Shown here: positions 1 to 9,711 of the stretch, piece by piece
How positions within the stretch are numbered: the stretch's first letter is position 1
Layout: each line of letters starts with the position of its first letter
NCBI GenBank assembly: GCA_025846845.1
Contig: JAOYTL010000018.1
Span: forward strand, 62,001 to 126,000
DNA length: 64,000 nt
From: Alloboseaceae bacterium BT-24-1
GTDB taxonomy: Bacteria > Pseudomonadota > Alphaproteobacteria > Rhizobiales > Beijerinckiaceae
Direction of reading: 5' to 3'
Position numbers and translations under genes: made by a program
Notes under the pieces: generated by a model
Seen by the model: only the letters and a program-made list of their open reading frames with translations
Told to the model about the DNA's origin: nothing
Database searches by the model: none

Positions 1-3000
1 CCAACATCGCGCCTTGCGAGCTTCGACGGCCCCTCGGCGATGACGAGCGGCAGCAGGCCGAGGATGAAGGCGAAGGACGTCATCATCACCGGGCGGAAGC
101 GCAGCCGCGCGCCTTCCGTCGCCGCATGCAGGAGCGGGTGCCCTTTCTCGCGCAATTCCTTGGCGAACTCGACGATCAGGATGCCGTTCTTCGCCGCGAG
201 GCCGATCAGCACGACGATGCCGATCTGGGCGTAGAGGTCGAGCGTCAGCTTGGCGATGACGATGGCGACGAAGGCGCCGAGCACCGCGACCGCCACCGAG
301 AGCAGCACGGGCACGGGGATGGTCCAGCTTTCATAGAGCGCGACCAGGAAGAGGTAGGCGAAGAGCAGCGCGAAGGCGAGGATGATCGTCGTCTGGCCCT
401 CGGCCCGCTTCTCCTGGAAGGAGACGTCGGTCCATTCGCCGCGATAGCCCGTCGACAGCGTCTTGGCTGAAACGGCTTCCATCGCCTTCAGCGCCTGGCC
501 GGAGGAGACGCCCGGGGCAGGAGAGCCCTGCAGCGTCACCGCCAGGCGATTATTGTAGCGGATCAGCGCCTGCGGGCCGACCTCGACCCTGGCCTCGACG
601 AAGGAGCGCAGCGGGACCATGTCGCCGGACTTGCTGCGGACATTGATGCGATAGATGTCGTTGACCGAGGCGCGGTCGGTGCCTTCTGCCTGCACCTGGA
701 CCTGCCAGGTGCGGCCGAACAGGTTCATGTCGTTGACGTAGTAGCCGCCGAGCGAGGCCTGCAGCGCCTGGAAGACGTCGCTCAGCGCGACGCCGAGGAT
801 CTGGACCTTGTCGCGGTCGATGTCGAGATAGATCGACGGCGCCGAGTCCGAGAAGGTCGAGAAGACGCGCCGCAATTGCGGGTCCTGGTTGGCGGCGACG
901 GTGAGGCCGCGCAACGCCTGGCCGAGCGCCTTGGGATCTGAGGAACCCATGTCCATCAGCACGTAGCTGAAGCCGCCGCCGGTGCCGAGGCCGATGATCG
1001 GCGGCGGCGCGACCGGGACGACGTTGCCATCGCGCACGCTACGGAACTTCTGGGCCAGCCGGGCGATGACCGCCGAAGCCGAGTCCTCCGGGCCTTTGCG
1101 CTCGTCGAACGGCTTCAGGGTCACCACGAAGAAGCCGGCATTGGGCTGGGAATAGTTGTCGATGAAGTTGAGGCCGATGACCGTGGAATAGTCCGCGATC
1201 GCCTTCTCCGTCTTCAGGATGCCCTCGACCTCGGCGGCGAGCGCCGATGTCCGCCCGATCGAGGCGCCGTCCGGCAATTGCGCGACGACGAAGAAGGCGC
1301 CCTGGTCGTCCTCCGGCAGGAAGCCGGTGGGAGTGATGCGCCCCATCGCATAGATGCCGGCGCCGAAGGCCGCGGTCAAAGCGATGCTGATGAGCGCGAC
1401 GCGCACGAGGCGCGCCACGGCGGAGCCGTAGCGGTCGCGCGTCCAGTCGATGCCGCGCATGACGTAGCCGATCGGCCCGCGCCGTGGCCCGTGATGGGGC
1501 TTCAGCAGGATGGCGCAGAGCGCCGGCGACAGCGTCAGCGCGTTGATTGCTGAGAGCACCATCGCGACCGCGACGGTGACGGCGAACTGGCGGAAGAGCT
1601 CGCCGGAAATCCCGGGGATGAAGGCGACCGGCACGAAGACCGAGAGCAGCACCAGCGTGATCGCGATGATCGGGGCGACGATCTCGCCCATGGCGCGCTT
1701 GGTCGCCTCGGCCGGCGTCAGCTCGGGATGCTCCTCCATCACGCGCTCGACGTTCTCGATAACGACGATCGCGTCGTCGACGACGATGCCGATGGCGAGG
1801 ACCACGGCGAGCAGCGAGACGGTGTTGGCGGAGTAGCCGATGGCATTGAGCACGATGAAGGCGCCGACCAGGCTCACCGGCACGGCGATGGTCGGGATCA
1901 GCGTCGCCCTGAGATTGCCGAGGAACAGGTAGACGACAAGCACGACGAGGACGAAGGCCTCGATCAGCGTCTTCTGCACCTCGTGGATCGTGGCGGTGAC
2001 GAAGGCAGTCGGGTCGTAGGTGACCTTCCATTCGAGACCTTCCGGGAAGGACTTCTGGAGGTCGCCGATCGTCTTCTTGACGGAATCGAGGGCGGTGAGG
2101 GCGTTGGCGCCCGGCGCCTGATAGACGCCGATCAGCACGGCCGGGCCGCCGTTCAGCCTGGTGTCGCGATCGAGATTGGCGGCGCCGAGCTCGAGGCGCG
2201 CGACGTCAGAGAGCCGCAGCACCGAGCCGTCGGCATTGGTGCGCAGCACGATCTTGCCGAACTCCTCGGGCGAGGTCAGGCGACCCTTGGTCTGGATGTT
2301 GAGCTGCAGCTGCTGGTCGTCGGAGATCGGCCGCGCGCCGATGCGCCCGACTGCCGCCTGCGCGTTCTGGCCCTGGATGGCGGCGATGATGTCGCCGGTG
2401 GTGAGGTTGAGGCCGGTCAGGGCGTCGGTGCGGACCCAGGCGCGGATGGCATAGTCCTGCGCGCCGAAGAGCGCGGCGTCGCCGACGCCGGTGGTGGACT
2501 TGATCGCGTCGAGCAGATTGATCGTGACGTAATTCGAGACGAACAGCGTGTCGTAATTGCCCTTCGGGGCGTAGACGGCGATGACGCCGAGCAGGGCCGA
2601 GGACTGCTTCTTGACCGTGACGCCGCTGCGCTGGACTTCCTGCGGCAGCTTCGACAAGGCGAGCTGCACGCGGTTGTTGACGTTGACGTTGTTGATGTCG
2701 GGGTTTGTGCCGAGCTCGAACGAGACCTGCAGCGAATAGCTGCCGTCATTGCCGCTGACGCTCTTCATGTAGAGCATCTTGTCGGTGCCGACGATCTGGG
2801 CCTCGATCGGCTGGGCGACCGTCTGCTCGACCACGGCGGCCGAAGCGCCGGGGTAGACGGCCCGCACCGAGATCTGCGGGGGCACGATATCGGGGTACTG
2901 GGCCACCGGGATCGCGAAAAGCGAGATCAGTCCGGCGATTGTCGTGATGAGCGCAATGACGATGGACAGCCGCGGACGGTCGACGAAGACGGAGCTCAGC

Positions 3001-3002
3001 AT
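1..3002 (-). CDS. RND multidrug efflux permease (HAE1/AcrB family), cut by window edge
   Basis: Inner-membrane proton-driven drug exporter that works with the adaptor encoded just upstream and an outer-membrane channel not seen here. I read 1000 residues from an ATG at 3002 with no stop before the left edge; the family is about 1040-1060 aa, so only the C-terminal tail is missing. The N-terminus (MLSSVFVDRP then a membrane helix) is typical, the first periplasmic loop follows, and two adjacent aspartates at residues 409-410 (GIVVDDAIVVIENV) match the TM4 proton-relay pair of AcrB. The start lies 4 nt after the adaptor stop, so the two are one operon. Substrate cannot be told from sequence. 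Confidence 0.95.
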   Translation of the reverse strand, partial: MLSSVFVDRPRLSIVIALITTIAGLISLFAIPVAQYPDIVPPQISVRAVYPGASAAVVEQTVAQPIEAQIVGTDKMLYMKSVSGNDGSYSLQVSFELGTNPDINNVNVNNRVQLALSKLPQEVQRSGVTVKKQSSALLGVIAVYAPKGNYDTLFVSNYVTINLLDAIKSTTGVGDAALFGAQDYAIRAWVRTDALTGLNLTTGDIIAAIQGQNAQAAVGRIGARPISDDQQLQLNIQTKGRLTSPEEFGKIVLRTNADGSVLRLSDVARLELGAANLDRDTRLNGGPAVLIGVYQAPGANALTALDSVKKTIGDLQKSFPEGLEWKVTYDPTAFVTATIHEVQKTLIEAFVLVVLVVYLFLGNLRATLIPTIAVPVSLVGAFIVLNAIGYSANTVSLLAVVLAIGIVVDDAIVVIENVERVMEEHPELTPAEATKRAMGEIVAPIIAITLVLLSVFVPVAFIPGISGELFRQFAVTVAVAMVLSAINALTLSPALCAILLKPHHGPRRGPIGYVMRGIDWTRDRYGSAVARLVRVALISIALTAAFGAGIYAMGRITPTGFLPEDDQGAFFVVAQLPDGASIGRTSALAAEVEGILKTEKAIADYSTVIGLNFIDNYSQPNAGFFVVTLKPFDERKGPEDSASAVIARLAQKFRSVRDGNVVPVAPPPIIGLGTGGGFSYVLMDMGSSDPKALGQALRGLTVAANQDPQLRRVFSTFSDSAPSIYLDIDRDKVQILGVALSDVFQALQASLGGYYVNDMNLFGRTWQVQVQAEGTDRASVNDIYRINVRSKSGDMVPLRSFVEARVEVGPQALIRYNNRLAVTLQGSPAPGVSSGQALKAMEAVSAKTLSTGYRGEWTDVSFQEKRAEGQTTIILAFALLFAYLFLVALYESWTIPVPVLLSVAVAVLGAFVAIVIAKLTLDLYAQIGIVVLIGLAAKNGILIVEFAKELREKGHPLLHAATEGARLRFRPVMMTSFAFILGLLPLVIAEGPSKLARRDV

Positions 3003-3006
3003 CAAC

Positions 3007-4167
3007 TCAGCTCCGGCCGACCGGCGGGGTCACGGGCGAAGCCAACACCGGCACGCCGGGCCGGAGGTTCTGAAGGCCCTGGATGATGATCTGCTCGTTG
3101 CCGGCGAGTCCCTGATCGATCACGACATAGGCACCCGCCTCGGCGCCCACCTTGACGCGTTTGGCCACCGCCTTGCCGTCCTCGACGGCGAAGACATACG
3201 AGCCCTGCTGGTCAGCGATCAGCGCCGACTGGGGAATCAGCACTTTCTCCTCGCTCTTGTCGGCCTGGACGGCGACACGCACCAGCGTGCCGTCGAGGAG
3301 CTTGCCTGTCGGATTGGGCAGCGTGGCGCGCACCAGCACTGTATCGGTGGCGCGCTCGACCGAGACATCGACGAAGTCGACGCGGCCCTTCTGGTCATAG
3401 GTCGAGCCATCCGAGAATTTGAGGCTGACAAGCGGCGCTGCCCCGTCCGCCGGCAGCCGGTTGGTCTTCAGCGCCAGGAATTCGCGCTGGCTGACCGGGA
3501 AGGTGACATACATCGGATCGTCGCTGACGATCTGTGCCAGCACGCCGCTATCGGGGCCGACGACATTGCCCTTGGTCAGCTTGGTCCGGCCGATGCGGCC
3601 GGCGATCGGCGCCTTGATCTCGGTGTAGCCGAGGTTGATCTGCGCCGTCTTCAGATTGGCGGCGGCGGTGGTCTCGTCGCCCTGCGCACCTTTTTCCTCG
3701 GCGACTCGCTGATCGCGGACCGCGACCGAGCCGGCATTGGTGCGCAACAGGTCCTCGGCGCGCTGGCGCTGCAGGCTGGCGTTCTGCAGGGTGCCCTGGG
3801 CCCGCTCCAGCGCGCCCTGCGCCTGCTCGACGGCCGCTTCGAACGGCGCGCGCTCGATGCGGAAGAGCGGCGTGCCCTCGGAGACGGTCGCGCCATCCTT
3901 GAACAGTACGTCCTCGAGATAGCCGGTGACGCGGGCGCGGATGTCGACGCGGTTGACCGCTTCGATCCGTCCGACGAAATCGGCTGATTGCGTGATGGCG
4001 CGCTTCTCGGCGGTGACGGTGCCGACCGGGACGGCGGCGGGCGCAGGCTGCTGTGCGAGGGGGCTTGTTGCCGGTCCGAAGGCGAAAGCGGTCGCAAGCG
4101 CCAGAACGGGGAGATGCAAGGCCGAGGAGATCCGCCTCACGCGCGCCATCCGTGAAAGCTCAGACAT
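3007..4167 (-). CDS. RND efflux periplasmic adaptor (membrane fusion protein)
   Basis: 386-aa AcrA/MexA-type adaptor that bridges the inner-membrane pump to an outer-membrane channel. Residues about 15-38 are a hydrophobic export signal ending in Ala-Gln; no lipobox cysteine is visible. The lipoyl/hairpin region follows (residues 60-175: VDIRARVTGYLEDVLFKDG, then an Ala/Gln-rich coiled coil, then IKAPIAGRIGR), then beta-barrel and membrane-proximal domains. It is first in the two-gene operon with the permease. No TetR or MarR regulator gene lies next to the operon in this window, so its control is not evident. Confidence 0.93.
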   Translation of the reverse strand: MSELSRMARVRRISSALHLPVLALATAFAFGPATSPLAQQPAPAAVPVGTVTAEKRAITQSADFVGRIEAVNRVDIRARVTGYLEDVLFKDGATVSEGTPLFRIERAPFEAAVEQAQGALERAQGTLQNASLQRQRAEDLLRTNAGSVAVRDQRVAEEKGAQGDETTAAANLKTAQINLGYTEIKAPIAGRIGRTKLTKGNVVGPDSGVLAQIVSDDPMYVTFPVSQREFLALKTNRLPADGAAPLVSLKFSDGSTYDQKGRVDFVDVSVERATDTVLVRATLPNPTGKLLDGTLVRVAVQADKSEEKVLIPQSALIADQQGSYVFAVEDGKAVAKRVKVGAEAGAYVVIDQGLAGNEQIIIQGLQNLRPGVPVLASPVTPPVGRS

Positions 4168-4333
4168 AGGCCACTCCTCTTCGCCGCCAACGCACTGCCG
4201 CGGTCACCAAATGCAGCGCGCATAATCCTATCCCGCGTCGATACTGAGCATATTCTGCCGGGAACGCTACGGTCTTGTTACGGCCCCCGACGGGGCGCGT
4301 CGAAATATTCTATACGGCGCGGTGTGAATGCAC
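4168..4333. other. Intergenic region upstream of efflux operon
   Basis: This 166-nt stretch must hold the promoter of the efflux operon and the 3' end region of nothing else, since the next gene (ending at 4334) is transcribed in the same direction toward it. It has a locally AT-rich patch near 4300-4315, but I see no convincing operator palindrome or terminator. Confidence 0.4.
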
Positions 4334-5950
4334 TCACGACGCCCTGTCGAAGCTGTCGGCGCGGGCGAGGTCCCAATTGCGGCGATAGAAGGCGTGCTCG
4401 CAGTGCCCGCTCACCAGCTCGCCGGGCTCGAGGAAGACGTGGAGATCTGAGAAGAGCCGGATCTCGGTGGCGCTGACGCGGCGGACGAGATGGTGCGGGC
4501 CGAGCTCTTCGGGATGGGTCAGGCCGGCGGCCGCCAGCATGTCGGCGAGCGCATGCAGCGTGTTGGCGTGGAAGCGGTGGACGCGCTGTGCCTTGTCAGG
4601 CACCACCAGCGCGCGCTGGCGGACGGCATCCTGGGTGGCGACGCCGGTCGGGCAGCGATTGGTGTTGCACGACAGGGACTGGACGCAGCCCAAAGCGAAC
4701 ATGAAGCCGCGGGCGGCATTGGCCCAGTCGGCGCCGATCGCGAGCACGCTGGCGATGTCGAAGGCGCTGACGATGCGCCCGGCCACGCCGATCTTGATCC
4801 TGTCGCGCAGTCCCGCGCCGACCAGCACGTTGTGGACGAAGAGCAGGCCCTCGCGCATCGGCAGGCCGATATGGTCGCTGAACTCGACCGGGGCGGCGCC
4901 GGTGCCGCCCTCGGCGCCGTCGACGACGATGAAGTCCGGCACAATGCCGCTCTCCAGCATCGCTTTCACCATGCCCATGAACTCCCAGGGATGACCGAGG
5001 CAGAGCTTGAAGCCTACGGGCTTGCCGCCCGAGAGCTCGCGCAATTGCGCGATGAAGGCCATCATCTCCAGCGGTGTCGAGAAGGCGCTGTGGCTCGGCG
5101 GCGAGATGCAGTCGCGCCCGACCGGCACGCCGCGCGTCGCAGCGATCTCGGGCGTCACCTTCGGCGCCGGCAGGATGCCGCCATGGCCGGGCTTGGCGCC
5201 CTGGCTCAGCTTGATCTCGATCATCTTGACCTGAGGATCGACGGCCTGCCTCGCGAAGCGCTCGGGATCGAAACGGCCCTCGTCGTCGCGACAGCCGAAA
5301 TAGCCGCTGCCGAGCTCCCAGACGAGGTCGCCGCCGCCTTCGCGGTGATAGGGGCTGATGCTGCCCTCGCCGGTGTCGTGGCTGAAGCGGCCGAGGCGCG
5401 CGCCGGTGTTGAGCGCCCGGATCGCATTGGCGGAGAGCGAGCCGAAGCTCATCGCCGAGATGTTGAAGACGGAGGCCGAATAGGGCTGGCGGCACTGGTC
5501 GTTGCCGATGGTGATGCGGAAGTTCTCGGGATCGGAGACCGGCGCCGGCCGGGTCGAATGGCCGATGAACTCGTAACCGTCACGATAGACGTCAAGCAGC
5601 GTGCCGAACGGGTGATCGCCGGCAAGGTTCTTGGCGCGGCGATAGACCAGGGAGCGCTGCGAGCGGGAGAACGGCGCCGCCTCCTCGTCGGCCTCGAACA
5701 GGTACTGACGCAATTCGGGGCGGACCAGCTCGGCGAACCAGCGGATATGGCCGATCACCGGATAGTTGCGCCGGATCGCGTGCTCGGTCTGGGCGAGGTC
5801 CCAGAGCCCGAGCAATGCCAGCCCGGTCGCCAGCAGGGCCGGAATCCAGAGCCAGTGATAATTGAAGGCCAGCGGAACCGCGAAGAGCGCAACCAAAATG
5901 CAGAAGGCGAGGGTGGTGAAGCGGCTCAGTCGCAAAGTCATGTCCGACAC
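4334..5950 (-). CDS. FMN-binding glutamate synthase-family protein, membrane-anchored
   Basis: 538 aa. Two hydrophobic segments (residues about 12-28 and 33-50) precede a GltB-type TIM-barrel synthase domain (about 130-460). Seen: the FMN/substrate signature around DTGEGSISPYHREGG (193-207), KPGHGGILP (253-261), and the three cysteines C422, C428 and C433 with the C-x5-C-x4-C spacing that ligates the 3Fe-4S cluster in glutamate synthase. It lacks the N-terminal glutaminase domain, so it cannot use glutamine in the classical way. This family is widespread but its physiological substrate is not settled. It stands alone, so context gives no pathway. Confidence 0.9.
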   Translation of the reverse strand: MSDMTLRLSRFTTLAFCILVALFAVPLAFNYHWLWIPALLATGLALLGLWDLAQTEHAIRRNYPVIGHIRWFAELVRPELRQYLFEADEEAAPFSRSQRSLVYRRAKNLAGDHPFGTLLDVYRDGYEFIGHSTRPAPVSDPENFRITIGNDQCRQPYSASVFNISAMSFGSLSANAIRALNTGARLGRFSHDTGEGSISPYHREGGGDLVWELGSGYFGCRDDEGRFDPERFARQAVDPQVKMIEIKLSQGAKPGHGGILPAPKVTPEIAATRGVPVGRDCISPPSHSAFSTPLEMMAFIAQLRELSGGKPVGFKLCLGHPWEFMGMVKAMLESGIVPDFIVVDGAEGGTGAAPVEFSDHIGLPMREGLLFVHNVLVGAGLRDRIKIGVAGRIVSAFDIASVLAIGADWANAARGFMFALGCVQSLSCNTNRCPTGVATQDAVRQRALVVPDKAQRVHRFHANTLHALADMLAAAGLTHPEELGPHHLVRRVSATEIRLFSDLHVFLEPGELVSGHCEHAFYRRNWDLARADSFDRAS

Positions 5951-6027
5951 CTGTCTGAACGGGGCTACCCTTCTAGCTTCGACAGATTCGAAAGACGATC
6001 GATCAGAAGAGCGGTCGGCCTTGCCGG

Positions 6028-7035
6028 CTAGGCATGGCCATAGGCATCGGCGCCGTCCTCGCTCGTTGGCTCCTGTCGGTCGAAGGCTTCGAGCCAGCGC
6101 GACAGGCCGGGTGGCGGAGAAGCCGCCCGCAACTGCCGCAGCGCGACACGCAAGGTGTGGCGGGCGAATTTGTTCGCCGGCTCGCGGAAGTCTTCGGGAT
6201 TGGAACCGGAGTGGATCGCCGCCAGAAGCCGCTGCTTCAGCGCCGTAAGCTCCGGATCACCCGTAGCGGCAAGGAGCACCTGGAAGCGCTCATGCGCCGC
6301 GGCATCCCAAGGGCGCGGCCGGGCCATTGCGTCCTTCAGCGGGTGGGCCGGGACGAGATGGGCGACAGGCACCCAGCCCTGCGGGACCGGCTCGGTCGCG
6401 GCATGAGTGCGCCCGCTGCGCAGCAATTGCGGCAGAACATGGGTGTGCGGCCCCTCCGGGCTCTTGCCATCGGCGGGCGGGATCGGCTGGTAGACCTCGC
6501 AGCGGCCGGCGCGGGTGATGAAGACGCGGTGCGGCCCCGCCGCGACGATCGCTGCCATCGCCGGATTGCCGGCTTCGAACAGGCTCTTGCCGGCGACGGA
6601 GCGCAAGGTTGCGATCAGCTTGGGATCGCTGGTGCGGATGCAGATGTCGACCTGCAGCGTGCCGAGGCCCATGTCGAACAGGATGCCGGCGCGGTTCTGC
6701 GGCCGCAGCGCCGCCTCGTCCGGGCCGAGCTCGGTCAGGATGCTGCGCCGGTTCATCGCGCAGGCCGCTTCCGGCAGGCAGAGCGCGATGCGATGGCTCC
6801 AGCCTTGGCCGACCGCGGTTTCCGAGGCGAAGAGCCGGAGCTGCGAGAGATCATCGAAGCCGATGCCGCCGCGATCGGTGACCGCGAAGAGGCGCTCCGG
6901 CCCGTGGCCGAGTTCAGTCGGCTCGCCGGGATCGCGCACGAACTCGGCGATCGCGCCGAAGGTGCCGAGATTCCACTGCGTCGTCACTGCCGCGAGTTCC
7001 TGATGGATCAGGCTGGTCACGTCATCTGCCGTCAT
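6028..7035 (-). CDS. Uncharacterised protein at the end of the B12 uptake operon
   Basis: 335 aa, soluble, no signal peptide or membrane helix. I do not recognise a named catalytic family; Hyphomicrobiales genomes commonly carry such a protein beside iron or cobalamin ABC transporters and I believe it has only a DUF name. It has one cysteine-rich-like spot (LCLPEAACAMNRRS) but no clear metal motif. Its ATG overlaps the TGA of the ATPase gene by one base (TGATG), so it is translationally coupled and must be expressed with cobalamin uptake under the riboswitch. Role in corrinoid handling or transporter assembly is inference from context only. Confidence 0.8.
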   Translation of the reverse strand: MTADDVTSLIHQELAAVTTQWNLGTFGAIAEFVRDPGEPTELGHGPERLFAVTDRGGIGFDDLSQLRLFASETAVGQGWSHRIALCLPEAACAMNRRSILTELGPDEAALRPQNRAGILFDMGLGTLQVDICIRTSDPKLIATLRSVAGKSLFEAGNPAMAAIVAAGPHRVFITRAGRCEVYQPIPPADGKSPEGPHTHVLPQLLRSGRTHAATEPVPQGWVPVAHLVPAHPLKDAMARPRPWDAAAHERFQVLLAATGDPELTALKQRLLAAIHSGSNPEDFREPANKFARHTLRVALRQLRAASPPPGLSRWLEAFDRQEPTSEDGADAYGHA

Positions 7036-7823
7036 CAGTTGGATTCTCCATGGTTCAGGGCCTGCCAGGGCAGGACGAAATCCTCGCCGTCGCGGCTGCC
7101 GCGCGCGACTGTGATGCCGAAGGCGCGGGCGAGATTGTCGTCCTCGAACACCGCGGCGGGTGGGCCATCGGCGAGGACACGTCCGCCATCGAGCAGGACG
7201 AGCCGGTCGCAGAAGCGTCCGGCGAGCGAGAGATCGTGCAGCACGACGACAACGCCGGTGCCGGCAGCGGCGATCCGGCGGAACAGCGCCATCGCCTCGA
7301 GCTGATGGCGCGGGTCGAGCCCGACCAGTGGCTCGTCGGCGAGCAGCATTTCCGCCTCGACCGCCAGCGCCCGCGCCAGCAGCACGCGCATGCGCTCGCC
7401 GCCGGAAAGGCTACCCAGGCTGCGGTCGCGGAAGGCGCTCGCATCGGTGGCGGCGAAGGCGCTGGTGATCGCAGCCTTGTCGGCTTCGGTGAGGTCGGCG
7501 AAGGGGCGGCGATGCGGCAGACGGCCGAGCGCGACGACGGCTTCCGCGCGCATCTGCCATTGCACGCTGCCACCCTGGGCGAGGAAGGCGAGACGCTGCG
7601 CGAGCATGCGGCGCCCGAGTGTTTTCGCCGGCATACCGTCATAGAGCACCTTGCCCGAAGCCAGCGGCAGCAGGTCGGCGAGGATGCGCAGCAAGGTGGT
7701 CTTGCCGGCGCCATTGGCGCCGATCAGCCCAACGAGCTCACCGGGCCGCAGCGCAAGGTCTATTCCCGCGAGGATCGGCTTGCCGTCGAAGGCGATCTCG
7801 ATGCCATTCGCTTCGATACGCAT
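7035..7823 (-). CDS. btuD: ABC transporter ATP-binding protein, cobalamin/iron-siderophore type
   Basis: 262 aa cytoplasmic ATPase. Walker A GANGAGKTT is at about residues 35-43, the signature LSGGERMRVLLARAL at about 137-151, Walker B MLLADEPLVGLDP, and the H-loop VVVVLHDLSL. The open frame extends far upstream, but the true start is the ATG at 7823 (MRIEANGIEIAF): it coincides with the permease stop codon as TGATG and gives the standard length. It energises the FecCD-type permease encoded upstream. The riboswitch upstream of the receptor gene favours cobalamin over ferric siderophore as the substrate. Confidence 0.92.
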   Translation of the reverse strand: MRIEANGIEIAFDGKPILAGIDLALRPGELVGLIGANGAGKTTLLRILADLLPLASGKVLYDGMPAKTLGRRMLAQRLAFLAQGGSVQWQMRAEAVVALGRLPHRRPFADLTEADKAAITSAFAATDASAFRDRSLGSLSGGERMRVLLARALAVEAEMLLADEPLVGLDPRHQLEAMALFRRIAAAGTGVVVVLHDLSLAGRFCDRLVLLDGGRVLADGPPAAVFEDDNLARAFGITVARGSRDGEDFVLPWQALNHGESN

Positions 7824-8848
7824 CACGCCTCCCGCCGAAGGCGCTGGATCAGGCTGAACAGGAAGGGCGCGCCGATCAAAGCGGTGACGACGCCGAGCTT
7901 GAGCTCGGGCCGGATCGGCATCAGCCGCAGCATCGTGTCGGCGGCGAGCAGGAGGATGGCGCCACCGAAGCCGCTGACCAGCAGCAGCCGGCCGGGCCTG
8001 TGGCCGACGAGCGGGCGCAGCAGATGCGGGACGACGAGGCCGACGAAGCCGATCGCGCCGGTGACGGCGACGGCGCTGCCGACGGCGAGCGCCGCCCCGC
8101 CGATCAACCGCAGGCGCAGCCAGGTCAGGTCGAAGCCGAGACTGCGCGCCGTATCTTCGCCGAGAGTCAGCCCATCGAGTGCCGGCGCGCAGGAGAGCAG
8201 CAGGGCCCAGCCGACCAGCATCAGCGGCAGCACCAGCCAGACATGGATCAGGCTGCGATCGGCGAGCGAGCCCATCAGCCAGAATACGATCTCCAGCGCG
8301 GCATAGGGGTTGGGCGCCAGGTTGAGCGCCAGCGAGGTCATCGCCCCGGCGAAGCTGTTGATTGCGACGCCGGCGAGGATCAGCGTCATCGTGCCGGCGC
8401 CGCGGCCGTTGAGCGCGAACAGCAGCAGCACCGCGAGCAGCGCTCCAGCGATGCCGCCGAGCGGCAGCGCCAGAGCGAAGGCGCCGGCGAACCCCGAATA
8501 GAACACGGTGACGGCGCCGAAGGCGGCAGCACTGGAGATGCCGACGATGCCGGGCTCGGCCAGCGGATTGCGCAGCAGCCCTTGCATCGCGGCGCCGGCG
8601 AGACCGAGGCTGAAGCCGACGAGCGCGCCGAGGATGGCGCGCGGCAGGCGCAGTTCGACGAGCACGAGCGCGGGCAGGGTCTGGCGTCCGGAGATCCAGT
8701 CGCCGAGCGCCGTGAAGAGGTCGAGGCGTGCATAGCCGACCGCGAGCGACAGCCCGGCCATGACGAGCGTCACGGCGGTCAGGAGGGTGACGAGCCGCCA
8801 ATAAGGCATCTGGTCGGATGCGGATAAGGACATGGTCACGGTGCTCAT
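7823..8848 (-). CDS. btuC: FecCD/BtuC-type ABC transporter permease
   Basis: 341 aa with about ten hydrophobic segments and the family signature around residues 75-110 (RLPRAILGALVGFSLGLAG, then QGLLRNPLAEPGIVG), which contacts the ATPase. It forms the inner-membrane channel for cobalamin. Its ATG overlaps the TGA of the binding-protein gene (ATGA) and its own TGA overlaps the ATPase start, so receptor-to-ATPase genes form one tightly coupled transcript. Iron-siderophore permeases look the same at this level; the riboswitch decides in favour of B12. Confidence 0.92.
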   Translation of the reverse strand: MSTVTMSLSASDQMPYWRLVTLLTAVTLVMAGLSLAVGYARLDLFTALGDWISGRQTLPALVLVELRLPRAILGALVGFSLGLAGAAMQGLLRNPLAEPGIVGISSAAAFGAVTVFYSGFAGAFALALPLGGIAGALLAVLLLFALNGRGAGTMTLILAGVAINSFAGAMTSLALNLAPNPYAALEIVFWLMGSLADRSLIHVWLVLPLMLVGWALLLSCAPALDGLTLGEDTARSLGFDLTWLRLRLIGGAALAVGSAVAVTGAIGFVGLVVPHLLRPLVGHRPGRLLLVSGFGGAILLLAADTMLRLMPIRPELKLGVVTALIGAPFLFSLIQRLRREA

Positions 8849-9711
8849 GGGCTTTTTCCGGCTGACGTCGGCGCAGCCGCGTCGAGCAGCAGTTCGATCG
8901 CGTCGATCACTGCCGGGCCGGCGCAGGTCCAGAGCTTCGACGGCAAGGCGACGAGCTTGAGCCGGTCGCCGAGGCGGGCGAGGATCGGATGGTGCAGGAT
9001 CTCGTGCGCCAGCGAGGGCGGGCCGTCCGGCGTGGTGTTGAGGATTAGGATGTCGGCCTTTGCGAGCGCGACGGTTTCGAGCGCGATCTGGCCGTAATTG
9101 TCGATGCCGAGCTCGGCGGCGAGGTTGATCAGCCCCGCCGCCGTCAGGATCTCGTCGACGAGCGAGCCGCGCCCGGTGGTGAAGCCGTTCGGGCGCAGCA
9201 CGATCGCGCGTGGGTTTGCGGGGCGAGGGCGGTCCGCCAGCGCTGCCAGCCGCGCGTCGATCTCGGCGATCAGCGCTTCGCCGTTCTGCTGTTCGCCGAG
9301 CAGACTCGCCATGTCGCGGATCTGCTGGCGCATCTCGGCGAGATTGCGCGGCACGCCGAACTCACGAACCGTCGTGCCCACGCGCTTCAGCAGCGCGACG
9401 GTCGAGCGCGTCGTATAGGCGCCGGCGATGACGAGGTCAGGCTTGTGCGCCAGCACCTGCTCGACCAGGCCGTGATTGGCCGGAATCACGAGGGCACGCG
9501 CGGCCATGTTAGCGTTGCGCGGGTCCTGCGACAGCCAGGTCACCGAGGCGATGTGCTTCGGTGACGCGAGCCGGAGCACCAGCTCATCTGTGCACATGTT
9601 GAGCGAGACGATGCGCTGCGGCTTGGCCGGCGCATCGTCCGCATGGGCGGGGCCGCCGAACGCAGCCAGCCAGAGGCAGAGCGCGAGGGCGGAGACCACC
9701 CTTCTCGTCAT
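8845..9711 (-). CDS. btuF: Periplasmic cobalamin-binding protein (BtuF-like)
   Basis: 288 aa from the ATG at 9711. Export signal at residues about 1-26 (hydrophobic core ALALCLWLAAF, then AHA); the mature part has the two-lobed PF01497 fold beginning RIVSLNMCTDELVLRLA and a long linking helix near GLVEQVLAHKPDLVIAG. It captures B12 after the TonB receptor and passes it to BtuCD. The frame stays open to an ATG at 9732, but the seven extra codons lie wholly inside a dispersed palindromic repeat (9707-9797), so I reject them. As a result the start has no normal Shine-Dalgarno sequence. Confidence 0.88.
   Translation of the reverse strand: MTRRVVSALALCLWLAAFGGPAHADDAPAKPQRIVSLNMCTDELVLRLASPKHIASVTWLSQDPRNANMAARALVIPANHGLVEQVLAHKPDLVIAGAYTTRSTVALLKRVGTTVREFGVPRNLAEMRQQIRDMASLLGEQQNGEALIAEIDARLAALADRPRPANPRAIVLRPNGFTTGRGSLVDEILTAAGLINLAAELGIDNYGQIALETVALAKADILILNTTPDGPPSLAHEILHHPILARLGDRLKLVALPSKLWTCAGPAVIDAIELLLDAAAPTSAGKSP

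Noticed and set aside
1728..3086. 452-aa plus-strand open frame across the efflux permease
   Set aside because: It is the antisense of a complete RND permease with all family motifs; its Asp/Gly/Arg-rich composition is what high GC content produces on the opposite strand.
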